Made by a program: the position numbers and the translations under genes. Shown here in pieces: positions 32,703 through 40,797 of a stretch of 64,000 nt of DNA; the first letter of the stretch is position 1, and each line of letters begins with the position of its first letter. The notes beneath the pieces were generated by a model. That model made no database searches and had not been told where the DNA came from. It saw only the letters and a list, made by a program, of their open reading frames with translations. Origin of the DNA: Cohnella caldifontis. GTDB lineage: Bacteria > Bacillota > Bacilli > Paenibacillales > Paenibacillaceae. The stretch covers positions 186,001 to 250,000 of the forward strand of contig NZ_JAQZSJ010000001.1 in NCBI RefSeq assembly GCF_029360585.1. Direction: 5' to 3'.

Positions 32703-33888
32703 TCTCCATTTGCAGCGTCTCCTTTTTGCTTTTTTCCGCCGCGAGACCGACCAGATACAAGGCGAGGAACACGATCATGATGCCCCCGGAAATGCGGTAC
32801 ATGCCCGCGTATCCGACCGCGGACGCCACGGCGCCGAGCAGCATCGCCCCGGCCGCGACCCCCAGGTCGATCGTATTGTAGTACAAGCTGTTCGCGGCGG
32901 CATGATGTCTCCGGTCCGCCAATTTCAGCATCCATGCCTGCGTGGTAAGTTGGATGGCGCCGAATCCGGCGCCGAAAATCAAGGCGGCGGCCAGCACAGC
33001 GCCCAAGGAACGGGCGTAGGACAGCGCGACCATCCCGGCCAGGACCGCGACGGCGCCCGGAATCAGCACGACCTGATGCCCGACGCGGTCGAACAGCCGG
33101 CCGGAGATCGGCCGGACCGCCACGACCGTGACGACCGATACGAGAAAGAAGACGCCGATCTGGTCGATGCCGAGCTGCTTGCCGTACAGGCTGAGAAAAC
33201 CGAGCAATCCTCCGTAAACGACGGACAGCAGCGTATTGAGGGCGGCGGGCAGCAGCGTTTTCGTGTTCATGCGGTCTTTCGCGCCGGGCGCGCGGACGGT
33301 TTCCTTGCGCTCCGGCTGCTTCGGAATGCTTCGTCCGGCGAACAGCAACGGCAGAATCGCCGCCGCCAAGACGGCGCCCGTCCAGGCCAGCGCGTGAATC
33401 CCGGCAACGTCCAGCAGCTGGAGCCCCGCCGCCGGTCCGACCGCCATGGCTACGCTGGTGGAGTACCCGAAATAGCCGATCCCTTCCCCGATCCTTTTGC
33501 CGGGAATGATTTGCGAGACCAACGTGGGAATGACGGTGCTGGCCCAGCCGAAGCCGAACCCGTGGACCGCCCGCATCAGCAGCAGCGCTTCGACGGAAGA
33601 CGCGTAGGGGTAAACCGCGATTGCCGCCGTGGCGGCCGCAAGTCCGACGATCAGCACGGCGTTGCGGTGCATCCGCTTCATCGCCCAGGCGGCAAGGAAC
33701 CGCGAAGCGATCGCGAACACCGCGAACGTGCTGGTAAGCAGGCTGATCGTGACGTCATCCGAGCGGTAACGTTGCTGAACGTACGTCGGCAAAGGCGACA
33801 ACATGAGGTGCAAACTCAAAAACAGCAAAAAATAACCGATCGTCAGCACGATGAACGATCGGGTCCAAAGGCGTTTATCCGATTCCAT
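32683..33888 (-). CDS. MFS transporter (drug-efflux-like)
   Basis: 401 aa with about 12 hydrophobic segments. A motif-A-like loop, 'RFLAAWAMKRMHRNAVL', lies between segments 2 and 3, repeated as 'RPISGRLFDRVGHQVVL' in the second half. A MarR regulator immediately upstream suggests ligand-induced efflux. The ATG at 33888 has CGGAG 8 nt upstream; a GTG at 33897 overlapping the marR stop is the alternative. The substrate is unknown. Confidence 0.88.
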   Translation of the reverse strand: MESDKRLWTRSFIVLTIGYFLLFLSLHLMLSPLPTYVQQRYRSDDVTISLLTSTFAVFAIASRFLAAWAMKRMHRNAVLIVGLAAATAAIAVYPYASSVEALLLMRAVHGFGFGWASTVIPTLVSQIIPGKRIGEGIGYFGYSTSVAMAVGPAAGLQLLDVAGIHALAWTGAVLAAAILPLLFAGRSIPKQPERKETVRAPGAKDRMNTKTLLPAALNTLLSVVYGGLLGFLSLYGKQLGIDQIGVFFLVSVVTVVAVRPISGRLFDRVGHQVVLIPGAVAVLAGMVALSYARSLGAVLAAALIFGAGFGAIQLTTQAWMLKLADRRHHAAANSLYYNTIDLGVAAGAMLLGAVASAVGYAGMYRISGGIMIVFLALYLVGLAAEKSKKETLQMENGRPVS

Positions 33889-33893
33889 CCTTT

Positions 33894-34358
33894 TCACTCC
33901 GTTTCTGGCTGTAAAATCCGATCGACGTTGGAGTTGATGGCGTCAAGCCATTTCATCATCGTCCGGTACTGTTCCGCCGTAAAGCCGGCGCACGCTTCCC
34001 GGATCGTATCCCGCTCGACGGGAGCCGCAAGCTCCGCGGCGTTCCTTCCCTGCTCCGTGAGACTCACTTCGAAACTCCGGCGGTCCGACGGTCCGATTTT
34101 GCGCGTAATGAAACCTTTCGCCTCGAGGCCGTCCAGGATCCGCGTCGTCGTCGGCTTGTCCTTTCCGGCCCGCTCCGCGATCTCTTTCTGGATCTGGCCG
34201 TCTTTCTCCGAAATCCGGGCCAGGACGGACCACTGCTCCGGCGTCAAGCCGATCGGCCGAAGGCGCGAGGCGAGGAGCGCGGAGATCTTGCGGTAGCTGA
34301 CGCCGAGCGCGAAGCCCAGCGAATGGTCCAGTCCCAGCGGGTGTTCGCGGTTATCCAA
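33894..34358 (-). CDS. MarR family transcriptional regulator
   Basis: 154 aa winged helix with 'GLTPEQWSVLARISEKDG', recognition helix region 'AGKDKPTTTRILDGLEAKG' and wing 'RKIGPSDRRSFEVSLTEQG'. TTG start with GAGGGG 7 nt upstream. A palindrome directly downstream of the -10 box of its own promoter suggests autorepression and control of the MFS gene. Confidence 0.9.
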   Translation of the reverse strand: MDNREHPLGLDHSLGFALGVSYRKISALLASRLRPIGLTPEQWSVLARISEKDGQIQKEIAERAGKDKPTTTRILDGLEAKGFITRKIGPSDRRSFEVSLTEQGRNAAELAAPVERDTIREACAGFTAEQYRTMMKWLDAINSNVDRILQPETE

Positions 34359-34390
34359 GCGCGTTCCCCTCTTTCCACCCTGCGCAATTA

Positions 34391-34401
34391 GTTGTTACAA
34401 C
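34391..34401. promoter_or_regulatory. putative MarR operator
   Basis: Perfect palindrome GTTGT-T-ACAAC flanked by AATT on both sides. It lies 2 bp downstream of the marR -10 box, where bound repressor would block initiation. Confidence 0.65.
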
Positions 34402-34402
34402 A

Positions 34403-34431
34403 ATTATTTCATAGACAACCGGTTATGTCAA
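34403..34431 (-). promoter_or_regulatory. marR-MFS promoter
   Basis: TTGACA (34426-34431), 17-bp spacer, AATAAT (34403-34408) on the minus strand. Confidence 0.78.
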
Positions 34432-34502
34432 CCCGGATCTCGCCGGCGCAGCCTATCGATCGAACTGCCCGCCGAAATTTCCTTTTTTCCGGGAACGGAC
34501 GC

Positions 34503-34528
34503 GCAACCTTTTTCCCCGCGGCGGCGTC
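34503..34528 (+). promoter_or_regulatory. candidate ECF-type promoter of the YcdB/SLH gene
   Basis: GCAACC, 16-bp spacer, CGTC on the plus strand, about 47 nt before the start codon. GCAACC-N16-CGTC is a known ECF-type promoter layout (for example Streptomyces SigE). The block GCGCAAC(C/T)TTTTTC is shared with the region upstream of the ECF sigma gene at 3.9 kb. Confidence 0.45.
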
Positions 34529-34574
34529 ATTAGTTGGGAAAAGTTGTTAGCCAAATAAAGGAGAGGATACGTTC

Positions 34575-36944
34575 GTGAAACATCCGCACCGACTAGGCAC
34601 TCATCCCAAACGGAAGCTGCTCGTTCTCCCGCTCGCCGCGGCGCTGGCCGCTTCGATGCCGGCGGCGGCTTTCGCGGAATCGGCCGTCCCGTCGTCGTCC
34701 GGCCCGGTCAGCATTCCGGCCGACAAGGACGGCGTTGCGAAAGAAGCCCCGGTAAACGCCGCGATCGCGAAATCGAAAGCGGAATCGCTGGCCCGCGGGT
34801 ACGTCAACGTCCCCGACGACTACAAGCTGCAGAACGTGAACCTGTACACGCAGTTCGATTTGGCGAACAAACGCAACGTATGGAGCTTGTCTTACGCGAA
34901 GAGCGCAAACGGCAAAACGAAAGGCAGCATCAACGTCAGCATAAACGCGGACACCGGCGAGCTGCTCTCCTACGACGCATACGTCGACAATCCGAACGCC
35001 AAACCGGCATATCCGCTCAAGGTCGACCGGGAAGCGGCGAAAGACGTCGCGACGGCGTTCATCGCCAAAGTTTCGCCGAACCGCAAGGACCAAGTCCGTT
35101 ACGACGCGGATTTCGGCGCGGACGCGAAACCGCCGCTCAACGGGCAAGTTCGGCACCACCTGCGCTTCAACCGCGTCGTTGGCGACATTCCGTTCATGGA
35201 GAACTATATCGACGTGGAAGTCGACAGCGAAGGGCAAATCTGGCGATACTCCGTTCAATGGAACGATTCGATCGAAATCAAAGCGCTCAAACCCGCTCTT
35301 ACGGAGGAAGAAGCGGCCAAGAAACTGCGCGCGGCGGCCCGTCTCGAACCGGCCTACGTCGTCCCCTATCAAATGAAACCCCCGGCCCGGCCGGTACTCG
35401 TCTACAACTTCGATCCGGTAATCCTTGACGCCGTCTCCGGCGAACCGGTCGCCCGGCAGGACGAATGGACGCCTGCCGCTTCCCCGCTCGCGGAGAAGCC
35501 GCTCGCCGGCAAACCGGAAACGGGCCGCAGCCTGACCCGGGAACAAGCGATCGAGGCGGTGAAGAAGGCGTTTCCGATCCCGGACGGCGCTTCGTTCTCA
35601 AGTGCCAATTACAACGAGTATCAGGGCGACGGCGCCGCGAAAGGAACCGCTTCTTGGGACCTGAGTTGGCAGCTGAAGGACGGCGACAAGGAAATCGGCA
35701 GCGTCTACGCGACCGTCGACAGCGATACGGGCGTGATTCGGCGCTACAGCCAATACGTTTACCGGACGGCCGACGATCGGAAGGATTCGGGGCGGATCTC
35801 CTATGCAGACGCCAAACGCAAGGCGACGGACTTGATGAAGGAGCGTCTCCCGTGGCTTGCGGACCAGTGGTACCTGACGGAGCCGAGCGCGGATCAAATC
35901 GAGGAAATGGAGAAGAACCCCGACGTGTCCCAGTATTCGTTCCGGTTCATCCGCAAAGCCGGCGAGGCCCGGGTCGCGGCCGACAACGCAAGCGTGGACA
36001 TCGACGCGGTGACGGGAGAAGTCCGCAACTTCTGGTCCGACCTCTCCGCATACGATTATCCGGCGCAAACGCCGGAGCTGATCGGCCGAGACCAAGCGCT
36101 CGACGCCTGGATGACCGCTTACCGGACGGAATTGACGTACGTGACGGATATGACGTTCCAATATGACGGCAAGCCGATTCCCGTCGAGAAATTCAAGGTG
36201 CTGATCGCCGCTGGAGAAATTTCCGCCGACGAGGTCAAGGCGAACCCAACCGTCAAGCTGGTCTACCGCCTCGTGCCGAAGCCGGCCGACGAGCCGGTCA
36301 TGCTCGACGCCCAAACCGGCCAATGGAGAAACGGCGAGACCGGCGAAGAGACGTTGCTGGTCAAGCCGAAAGCGACGGACATCGAGGGACATTGGGCGCA
36401 GCGCGAGCTCGAGCTGATGGTCGCTTACCGCGCGCTGGACGTCGCGGACGGCAAAGTGCGTCCGAACCAGGGGATCACGCGCGGCGAACTGATCAAAATG
36501 CTCGTGCTGGCGATCAACAGCGGACGGCCGCCGATCGTTTATTCTTCGGACGCAACCGCCAAGTTCGCGGACGTCACGGCGGAATCCGGTTATTTCCCGT
36601 ACGTCCAGAACGCGCTGGAGCAAAATTGGATCGACGTCGGAGACGGCTCGTTCCACCCGGAGGGCCAAGTCGACCGCGAAGAGATGGCGGAGTTGATCGT
36701 CCGCGCCCTCGGCTACAATTCCCTCGCCGAGCATGACGGACTGTTCAACGCGACGTTCCGCGACGCCGCCGATACGAAGCAGAGAGGCCAAGCGGCCATC
36801 GCCGTCGGCTTGGGCATCATGAGCTTGACGGACGGCAAGTTCCAGCCCGCGCGCATCGTGACCCGCGCCGAAGCGGCTTCCGCGTTCTTCCGGTTCCTGA
36901 CCGTCCGGGCGGAACTGCAGGAAGCGCCGCTCCGCGCGGAATAA
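34575..36944 (+). CDS. YcdB/YcdC domain protein with C-terminal SLH domains
   Basis: 789-aa exported protein. The signal peptide ends near 'MPAAAFAES' (about residue 36). Two or more YcdB/YcdC (PepSY-like) modules follow: 'SINADTGELLSYDAYVD', 'VDSDTGVIRRYSQYVY' and 'SVDIDAVTGEVRNFWSD' are the recurring strand pairs. At least two S-layer homology domains end it ('DIEGHWAQRELELMVAY', 'GITRGELIKMLVLAIN'), anchoring it to secondary wall polymer. GTG start with GGAGAGG. The only plus-strand gene between 6 and 49 kb, with its own terminator. Confidence 0.88.
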   Translation: MKHPHRLGTHPKRKLLVLPLAAALAASMPAAAFAESAVPSSSGPVSIPADKDGVAKEAPVNAAIAKSKAESLARGYVNVPDDYKLQNVNLYTQFDLANKRNVWSLSYAKSANGKTKGSINVSINADTGELLSYDAYVDNPNAKPAYPLKVDREAAKDVATAFIAKVSPNRKDQVRYDADFGADAKPPLNGQVRHHLRFNRVVGDIPFMENYIDVEVDSEGQIWRYSVQWNDSIEIKALKPALTEEEAAKKLRAAARLEPAYVVPYQMKPPARPVLVYNFDPVILDAVSGEPVARQDEWTPAASPLAEKPLAGKPETGRSLTREQAIEAVKKAFPIPDGASFSSANYNEYQGDGAAKGTASWDLSWQLKDGDKEIGSVYATVDSDTGVIRRYSQYVYRTADDRKDSGRISYADAKRKATDLMKERLPWLADQWYLTEPSADQIEEMEKNPDVSQYSFRFIRKAGEARVAADNASVDIDAVTGEVRNFWSDLSAYDYPAQTPELIGRDQALDAWMTAYRTELTYVTDMTFQYDGKPIPVEKFKVLIAAGEISADEVKANPTVKLVYRLVPKPADEPVMLDAQTGQWRNGETGEETLLVKPKATDIEGHWAQRELELMVAYRALDVADGKVRPNQGITRGELIKMLVLAINSGRPPIVYSSDATAKFADVTAESGYFPYVQNALEQNWIDVGDGSFHPEGQVDREEMAELIVRALGYNSLAEHDGLFNATFRDAADTKQRGQAAIAVGLGIMSLTDGKFQPARIVTRAEAASAFFRFLTVRAELQEAPLRAE

Positions 36945-36968
36945 CGGGTTTCGGCTCTCCTAGATCGC

Positions 36969-36998
36969 AAAAAAGAGAACCTCGCGGTTCTCTTTTTT
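36969..36998. terminator. bidirectional terminator
   Basis: AAAAAAGAGAACC/GGTTCTCTTTTTT with a 4-nt loop serves the SLH protein gene (plus) and yphF (minus), which converge here. Confidence 0.92.
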
Positions 36999-37008
36999 GC
37001 TTCCGTTC

Positions 37009-37746
37009 TCATGAATCCGAAGACGGCGCGACGGCTTGCGGGCCGTCGCCAGCCCAGCGGTAGATCGGCGATTTAACCGGCACGAAGTCCGACAAGGACG
37101 CCAGCCGGCCGCGAAGGTCTTCGTCCGCCCCGGGAGGCAGTTCGTCCTTCTTCAACGCTTCCGCGATATCGATCCCGTAATCGGCGTACACGGTTCCCTG
37201 CTCGTCCGCCATCAGCTCCAGCGGCCGTTTCGAATACATGCTGAGAAGCTCCGGGCGGTCGATGCCGAGCTTCTTGAAATCCAGGTAACGGAAGCCGGGA
37301 TACGCTTCCTCTCCGACCGGCAAGCCGCCCCCGTGCCCGTTGCGGTATTCGTCCACTTTCTTCTGCACGTCGGCGATCCCCTGGTAGACGGGCAAATCCA
37401 GCAGTTTGACGCGGGGGTTCGTCTCTTCGTCGATGATGAGGAACACGTACTCGCCCCCGTTCTCGAACGCGAGCTTCGGAATGCTTTCGACGTACCCCAT
37501 CCGCTTCATTTTGCCGAAATCGATCTTATACTTCTCATAGACGGGGACCGAAGCGTCCGCGTTCTGGATCGGCAGCAGCCCCGTCGCCTCCTGGTACCGC
37601 TTAACCGCGTCCTGCGCCGTCTGGACGCTCGCGTGCGCCGAGAAGTTGTTGCCGGGCGTGTTGTCCTTCGGGTACAAGCAGCCGGACAGCAGCACGAGCA
37701 TCATCACCCCCGCCGCGGGCAGCCACCTGTGAACCTTCCTCTTCAC
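37009..37746 (-). CDS. yphF: YphF-like lipoprotein
   Basis: 245 aa with lipobox 'MLVLLSGC' (Cys about residue 23). The mature part contains 'TAQDAVKRYQEATGLLPIQN' and 'LDFKKLGIDRPELLSMYSKR'. The position next to gpsA-spoIVA matches B. subtilis yphF, a lipoprotein gene of unknown role. The GTG at 37746 overlaps the upstream ferredoxin stop (GTGA). Confidence 0.78.
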   Translation of the reverse strand: MKRKVHRWLPAAGVMMLVLLSGCLYPKDNTPGNNFSAHASVQTAQDAVKRYQEATGLLPIQNADASVPVYEKYKIDFGKMKRMGYVESIPKLAFENGGEYVFLIIDEETNPRVKLLDLPVYQGIADVQKKVDEYRNGHGGGLPVGEEAYPGFRYLDFKKLGIDRPELLSMYSKRPLELMADEQGTVYADYGIDIAEALKKDELPPGADEDLRGRLASLSDFVPVKSPIYRWAGDGPQAVAPSSDS

Positions 37747-38093
37747 CACAGTTCGTCTCTCTCCCTTTGCTGTTCTTCCAGCTTTTTGCGGATCGCCGCT
37801 TTGAGCGGGTCCTCCGGAATCTCGACGGTCACGTCCGCCTTCACCCGCGCCTGGCAGGATAAGCGGATGCCGTCTTGCAGCAGGGGCCCGATCATCCGGC
37901 TCTCGGCGGGACCGGGATCCTGCAGCGACGAGGCTTGTCCGGGCGGGACGACGACCTTGCACATGAGGCAAGAGGCCATTCCTCCGCATCGGGTGCGGAT
38001 ATGGACGCGGGCCCTTCGGGAGGCTTCGAGCAGCGTGATGCCCGGACGGACGTCTACGGTTCGTCCATCCGGCAGGAACGTCACTTTCGGCAA
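37743..38093 (-). CDS. 2Fe-2S ferredoxin-type protein
   Basis: 116 aa. Plant-type [2Fe-2S] cluster ligands are seen as C-x5-C-x2-C in 'TRCGGMASCLMCKV' and a fourth Cys in 'IRLSCQARV'. The start is probably TTG at 38093 behind GAGGGG, since the N-terminus 'PKVTFLPDGRTVDVRPG' is the family's first strand. The C-terminal tail is charged. The redox partner is unknown; a second ferredoxin lies 650 bp away. Confidence 0.82.
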   Translation of the reverse strand: MPKVTFLPDGRTVDVRPGITLLEASRRARVHIRTRCGGMASCLMCKVVVPPGQASSLQDPGPAESRMIGPLLQDGIRLSCQARVKADVTVEIPEDPLKAAIRKKLEEQQRERDELW

Positions 38094-38118
38094 CGCACTC
38101 CCCTCCCATCGTCCGTGT

Positions 38119-38712
38119 CTATTCCGACTCGCCTGCATACCGGAAGACCGAATCCGCGTCCTCCTTCGACAGCTCGCTCAGCGCAAGGAGCCGGCGCAGC
38201 GCCGGCAAATGCCGGTCCGGTTCCAGCCGGATCAAGGCTCCTGCCGCTCGGCAGCGGTCCGGCCGTCCCCTGAGCACGTTGAAGATGAGCTCGTGCCCAA
38301 GCGGCGCGAGGCGGACCGGGCGTCCGCCCGCCGTCCGCGTTTCGCCCAGCGGATGAAGCGCCTCGCGGACTTCGGTCGAGTAGCGGGAGCTGCCCGTGTC
38401 GATCCGGAAATGCCCGACGAGTTCGACCGCGGCGTCCCCGATCCGGTAATGCGAGAGAATCGAGCGATAGATGCCGGTCACGCTTTCTTCCGGCTCGTCT
38501 ACCGCGTAATCGGCCAAATCGGCATGGATCCGGGCGGCGTCTTCCTCGTCCGCGTACAGATCCACATCGCGGGGCGGACGTCCGAGATCCGCTCCCCGCA
38601 TGGCAAGTCCCGTGCTGCCCCCAACCACCCACAAGGCGCCGCATCCGTCCAACGTGCGGGACAGCAGCGCGAGCGCTTTATCGGGAAACGTCCGTTCCGG
38701 GATGGGGATCAC
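38119..38712 (-). CDS. nucleotidyltransferase-fold protein
   Basis: 197 aa. 'LWVVGGSTGLAMRG' followed by 'PRDVDLYADEEDA' is the minimal nucleotidyltransferase GG(S/T)..DxD pattern, with the Asp pair in 'DVDLY'. Similar proteins include aminoglycoside adenylyltransferase-like and MNT-type enzymes; the substrate is unknown. GTG at 38712 is the best start available, but its Shine-Dalgarno (GGGGG) is very close, so this start is uncertain. It lies between two ferredoxin genes. Confidence 0.65.
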   Translation of the reverse strand: MIPIPERTFPDKALALLSRTLDGCGALWVVGGSTGLAMRGADLGRPPRDVDLYADEEDAARIHADLADYAVDEPEESVTGIYRSILSHYRIGDAAVELVGHFRIDTGSSRYSTEVREALHPLGETRTAGGRPVRLAPLGHELIFNVLRGRPDRCRAAGALIRLEPDRHLPALRRLLALSELSKEDADSVFRYAGESE

Positions 38713-38741
38713 CCCCCGCAGAATTGAAATGCGATTTCGCG

Positions 38742-39035
38742 TTAAAAATAAGTCCGGTTCACCGCCGAAATGTCGCCCGGCTTCTTCACGACCGCCTGGC
38801 ACCCCAGCCGATAGCCTTCGTCCAGCTCGTCCGGTCCGAGACGGTCCCACTCGGCGTCCGTCGGTTCCTCTAACAGATCGGCGCCCTCTTGCACGAAGCA
38901 GCGGCACCTGGCGCACGTTCCTCGGGAGCAGTTGAACGACCAATCGACTCCCGCCGCCAGCGCCTGCTCCAGAAGCGTGGAGCCCAGCCTCTCCTCCACC
39001 GAGCGGGCGACGGTTCTTCCTTTCAAATTCAGCAA
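38742..39035 (-). CDS. 2Fe-2S ferredoxin
   Basis: 97 aa with the full plant-type cluster motif C-x4-C-x2-C ('NCSRGTCARCRCFV') and the distant fourth Cys in 'GYRLGCQAVV'. TTG start at 39035 with AGGAGG 9 nt upstream. It is co-directional with the DUF2768 gene, 13 nt apart. Confidence 0.88.
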   Translation of the reverse strand: MLNLKGRTVARSVEERLGSTLLEQALAAGVDWSFNCSRGTCARCRCFVQEGADLLEEPTDAEWDRLGPDELDEGYRLGCQAVVKKPGDISAVNRTYF

Positions 39036-39048
39036 ACCGGCAAACCTC

Positions 39049-39228
39049 CTACACGATGGCCGCTAAGCCGCAAATCATGCCCGCGATCAGCAAGGCGAAC
39101 GCGATCAGCGATAGAACGAAACGGATCCACCCTTTCGTCTTCAGCCGGGCGAACGTGATCACGACCGCAGCCAACACCATCAGCCCCATGCCGATGAACG
39201 ATACCCACATTTTGGTCATCGGATCCAT
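39049..39228 (-). CDS. yphE: DUF2768 family small membrane protein (YphE)
   Basis: 59 aa with two hydrophobic helices ('MWVSFIGMGLMVLAAVVITF' and 'IRFVLSLIAFALLIAGMICG'), matching the DUF2768/YphE family. Its position beside spoIVA and gpsA is the same as in B. subtilis. ATG at 39228 with GGGGG 9 nt upstream. Function unknown. Confidence 0.85.
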   Translation of the reverse strand: MDPMTKMWVSFIGMGLMVLAAVVITFARLKTKGWIRFVLSLIAFALLIAGMICGLAAIV

Positions 39229-39271
39229 TCCGGCCCGCCCCCCATGGTCCCAGCCTCTCAAAACGCTGTAT

Positions 39272-39300
39272 ATTATACCATTCGACAAGGCGGTTGACAA
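39272..39300 (-). promoter_or_regulatory. promoter upstream of yphE-ferredoxin-yphF genes
   Basis: TTGTCA (39295-39300), 17-bp spacer, TATAAT (39272-39277) with an extended TGG before the -10, on the minus strand. Confidence 0.8.
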
Positions 39301-39349
39301 AAACCGGAGCCGCTAGCGTCACCGATCCTGCCGTGCCGTCCGAGGAACG

Positions 39350-39373
39350 AAAAAGGCCGCCGGATCGGCGGCC
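39350..39373 (-). terminator. spoVIF terminator
   Basis: GGCCGCCG-ATC-CGGCGGCC stem followed by TTTTT on the minus strand. Confidence 0.88.
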
Positions 39374-39392
39374 CCGCAACGCGGAAGGTCGG

Positions 39393-39668
39393 TCATTTTT
39401 TCATCATCATTTTCATGAGTCCTTCGAGATGGTTCATGTCCAGCCCGCTCTGCTTGACGGCCGCCACGATGTCCTTGATCGTTTTCTCCGATACGGGAAC
39501 GTTGGCCATCTGGGAAACCTGCTTGATGAGCGCGCGCAGCTGGTCTTCGTCTTGGAGCGTGTTGGCGGATACGCCGCTGGCGATCTTTTTGATCGAGTTT
39601 TCCGTGATGTTTTTGCCCGTTTTCTTATTGACGGTGCTTAAAATGTCATGAGCCAGTTTTTTGTCCAT
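39393..39668 (-). CDS. spoVIF: stage VI sporulation protein F
   Basis: 91 aa: 'LAHDILSTVNKKTGKNITEN', 'LIKQVSQMANVPVSEKTIK' and a Met/Lys-rich end. This fits the SpoVIF (YjcC) family, a mother-cell factor needed for late coat assembly. GGAGG precedes the ATG at 39668, and a sigma-K-like promoter lies upstream. In B. subtilis spoVIF is elsewhere; here it follows gpsA. Confidence 0.8.
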   Translation of the reverse strand: MDKKLAHDILSTVNKKTGKNITENSIKKIASGVSANTLQDEDQLRALIKQVSQMANVPVSEKTIKDIVAAVKQSGLDMNHLEGLMKMMMKK

Positions 39669-39703
39669 GTCTGCCCTCCTCCAACCCCGTAGTCGTACAT
39701 CGA

Positions 39704-39732
39704 TAGGGTATGTCTGGGGAGGACAAATGGTG
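39704..39732 (-). promoter_or_regulatory. sigma-K-like promoter of spoVIF
   Basis: CACC (39729-39732), 16-bp spacer, CATACCCTA (39704-39712), matching the sigma-K pattern AC ... CATANNNTA. SpoVIF is a late mother-cell gene in Bacillus, which fits. Confidence 0.5.
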
Positions 39733-39750
39733 TGGGCGGACATCCGTCGG

Positions 39751-40797
39751 TTACTTCAACCACTTCTCCCTCGAAGCCGTGGCGATCTCTTCGATCTCGT
39801 GGGTGCGTACCCGTCCCATCAAATCCCCGACCGCTTGCGCGGGCGATTTGCCTTCGAACAATACGGCGTGCATCTGCACGGTAATCGGCATTTCCACGCC
39901 GTAACGCGCGGCGAGCTCGTACGCGAACTTCGTCGTTCGGACGCCTTCGACGACCATGCCCATTCGGTCCAGCACTTCTTGAAGCGGCAAGCCTTGCGCC
40001 AGCATCGAGCCCGCCCGCCAATTGCGGCTGTGCTTGCTCGTGCAGGTCGCGATCAAGTCGCCGACTCCCGCGAGGCCCGCGTAGGTCAGCGGATTCGCGC
40101 CCATGGCGGCGCCCAGCCGGGCGATCTCCGCCAGTCCGCGGGTGATCAGGGCGGCTTTGGCGTTGTCCCCGAACCCGAGGCCGTCGGAAAGCCCCGCTCC
40201 GAGCGCGATGACGTTCTTGACCGCGCCGGAAATTTCGACCCCGACCAAATCGGGATTCGTGTAGACCCGGAAATAGGATTGGTTCATGAAATAATCTTGC
40301 GCCTCTTCCGCGCACGCCGAGTCGAGAGACGCCACGACGACCGTCGTCGGAAGGCTGAAGATCACTTCTTCGGCGTGGCTGGGGCCGGACAAGCAGACGA
40401 TGCCTTTCTCGTCCCTGCCCAATTCTTCCGCCAGCACGGTGGACATCCGTTTCAGCGACTCGGCTTCGAACCCCTTCGTCGCGTGAACGACCAGCGTATC
40501 TTTCCCCAAATGAGGGGCCGCCTGCCGGGCCACCTCGCGCATGGCCGCGGAAGGAGCGACGAACAAGGCCAGCTGCGCGCCCTTCAACGCCTCCGCCATA
40601 TCGGCCGTCGCCCGAATGGCATCGGGCAGTTCCGCGTCCGGCAGAAATTTGGCGTTGCGCCGGCGGACGTTGATGTCTTCGGCCTGCTCCGGATGCCGGG
40701 TCCAGATTCGGACCTCATGGCCGTTGTCGGCCAGCACCCTGGCCAAAGCCGTGCCCCAGCTTCCGGCGACGAGAACGGCCGTCCGTTTACGCTCCAT
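39751..40797 (-). CDS. gpsA: glycerol-3-phosphate dehydrogenase [NAD(P)+]
   Basis: Makes sn-glycerol-3-phosphate for phospholipids. 348 aa. The N-terminal nucleotide motif reads 'AVLVAGSWGTALARVLADNG'; the family usually has GAGSWGT, so the first glycine of GxGxxG is Val here. The catalytic-domain motif 'VGVEISGAVKNVIALGAG' and 'GLAGVGDLIATCTS' are intact. It starts inside plsY (11-nt overlap). Confidence 0.94.
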   Translation of the reverse strand: MERKRTAVLVAGSWGTALARVLADNGHEVRIWTRHPEQAEDINVRRRNAKFLPDAELPDAIRATADMAEALKGAQLALFVAPSAAMREVARQAAPHLGKDTLVVHATKGFEAESLKRMSTVLAEELGRDEKGIVCLSGPSHAEEVIFSLPTTVVVASLDSACAEEAQDYFMNQSYFRVYTNPDLVGVEISGAVKNVIALGAGLSDGLGFGDNAKAALITRGLAEIARLGAAMGANPLTYAGLAGVGDLIATCTSKHSRNWRAGSMLAQGLPLQEVLDRMGMVVEGVRTTKFAYELAARYGVEMPITVQMHAVLFEGKSPAQAVGDLMGRVRTHEIEEIATASREKWLK

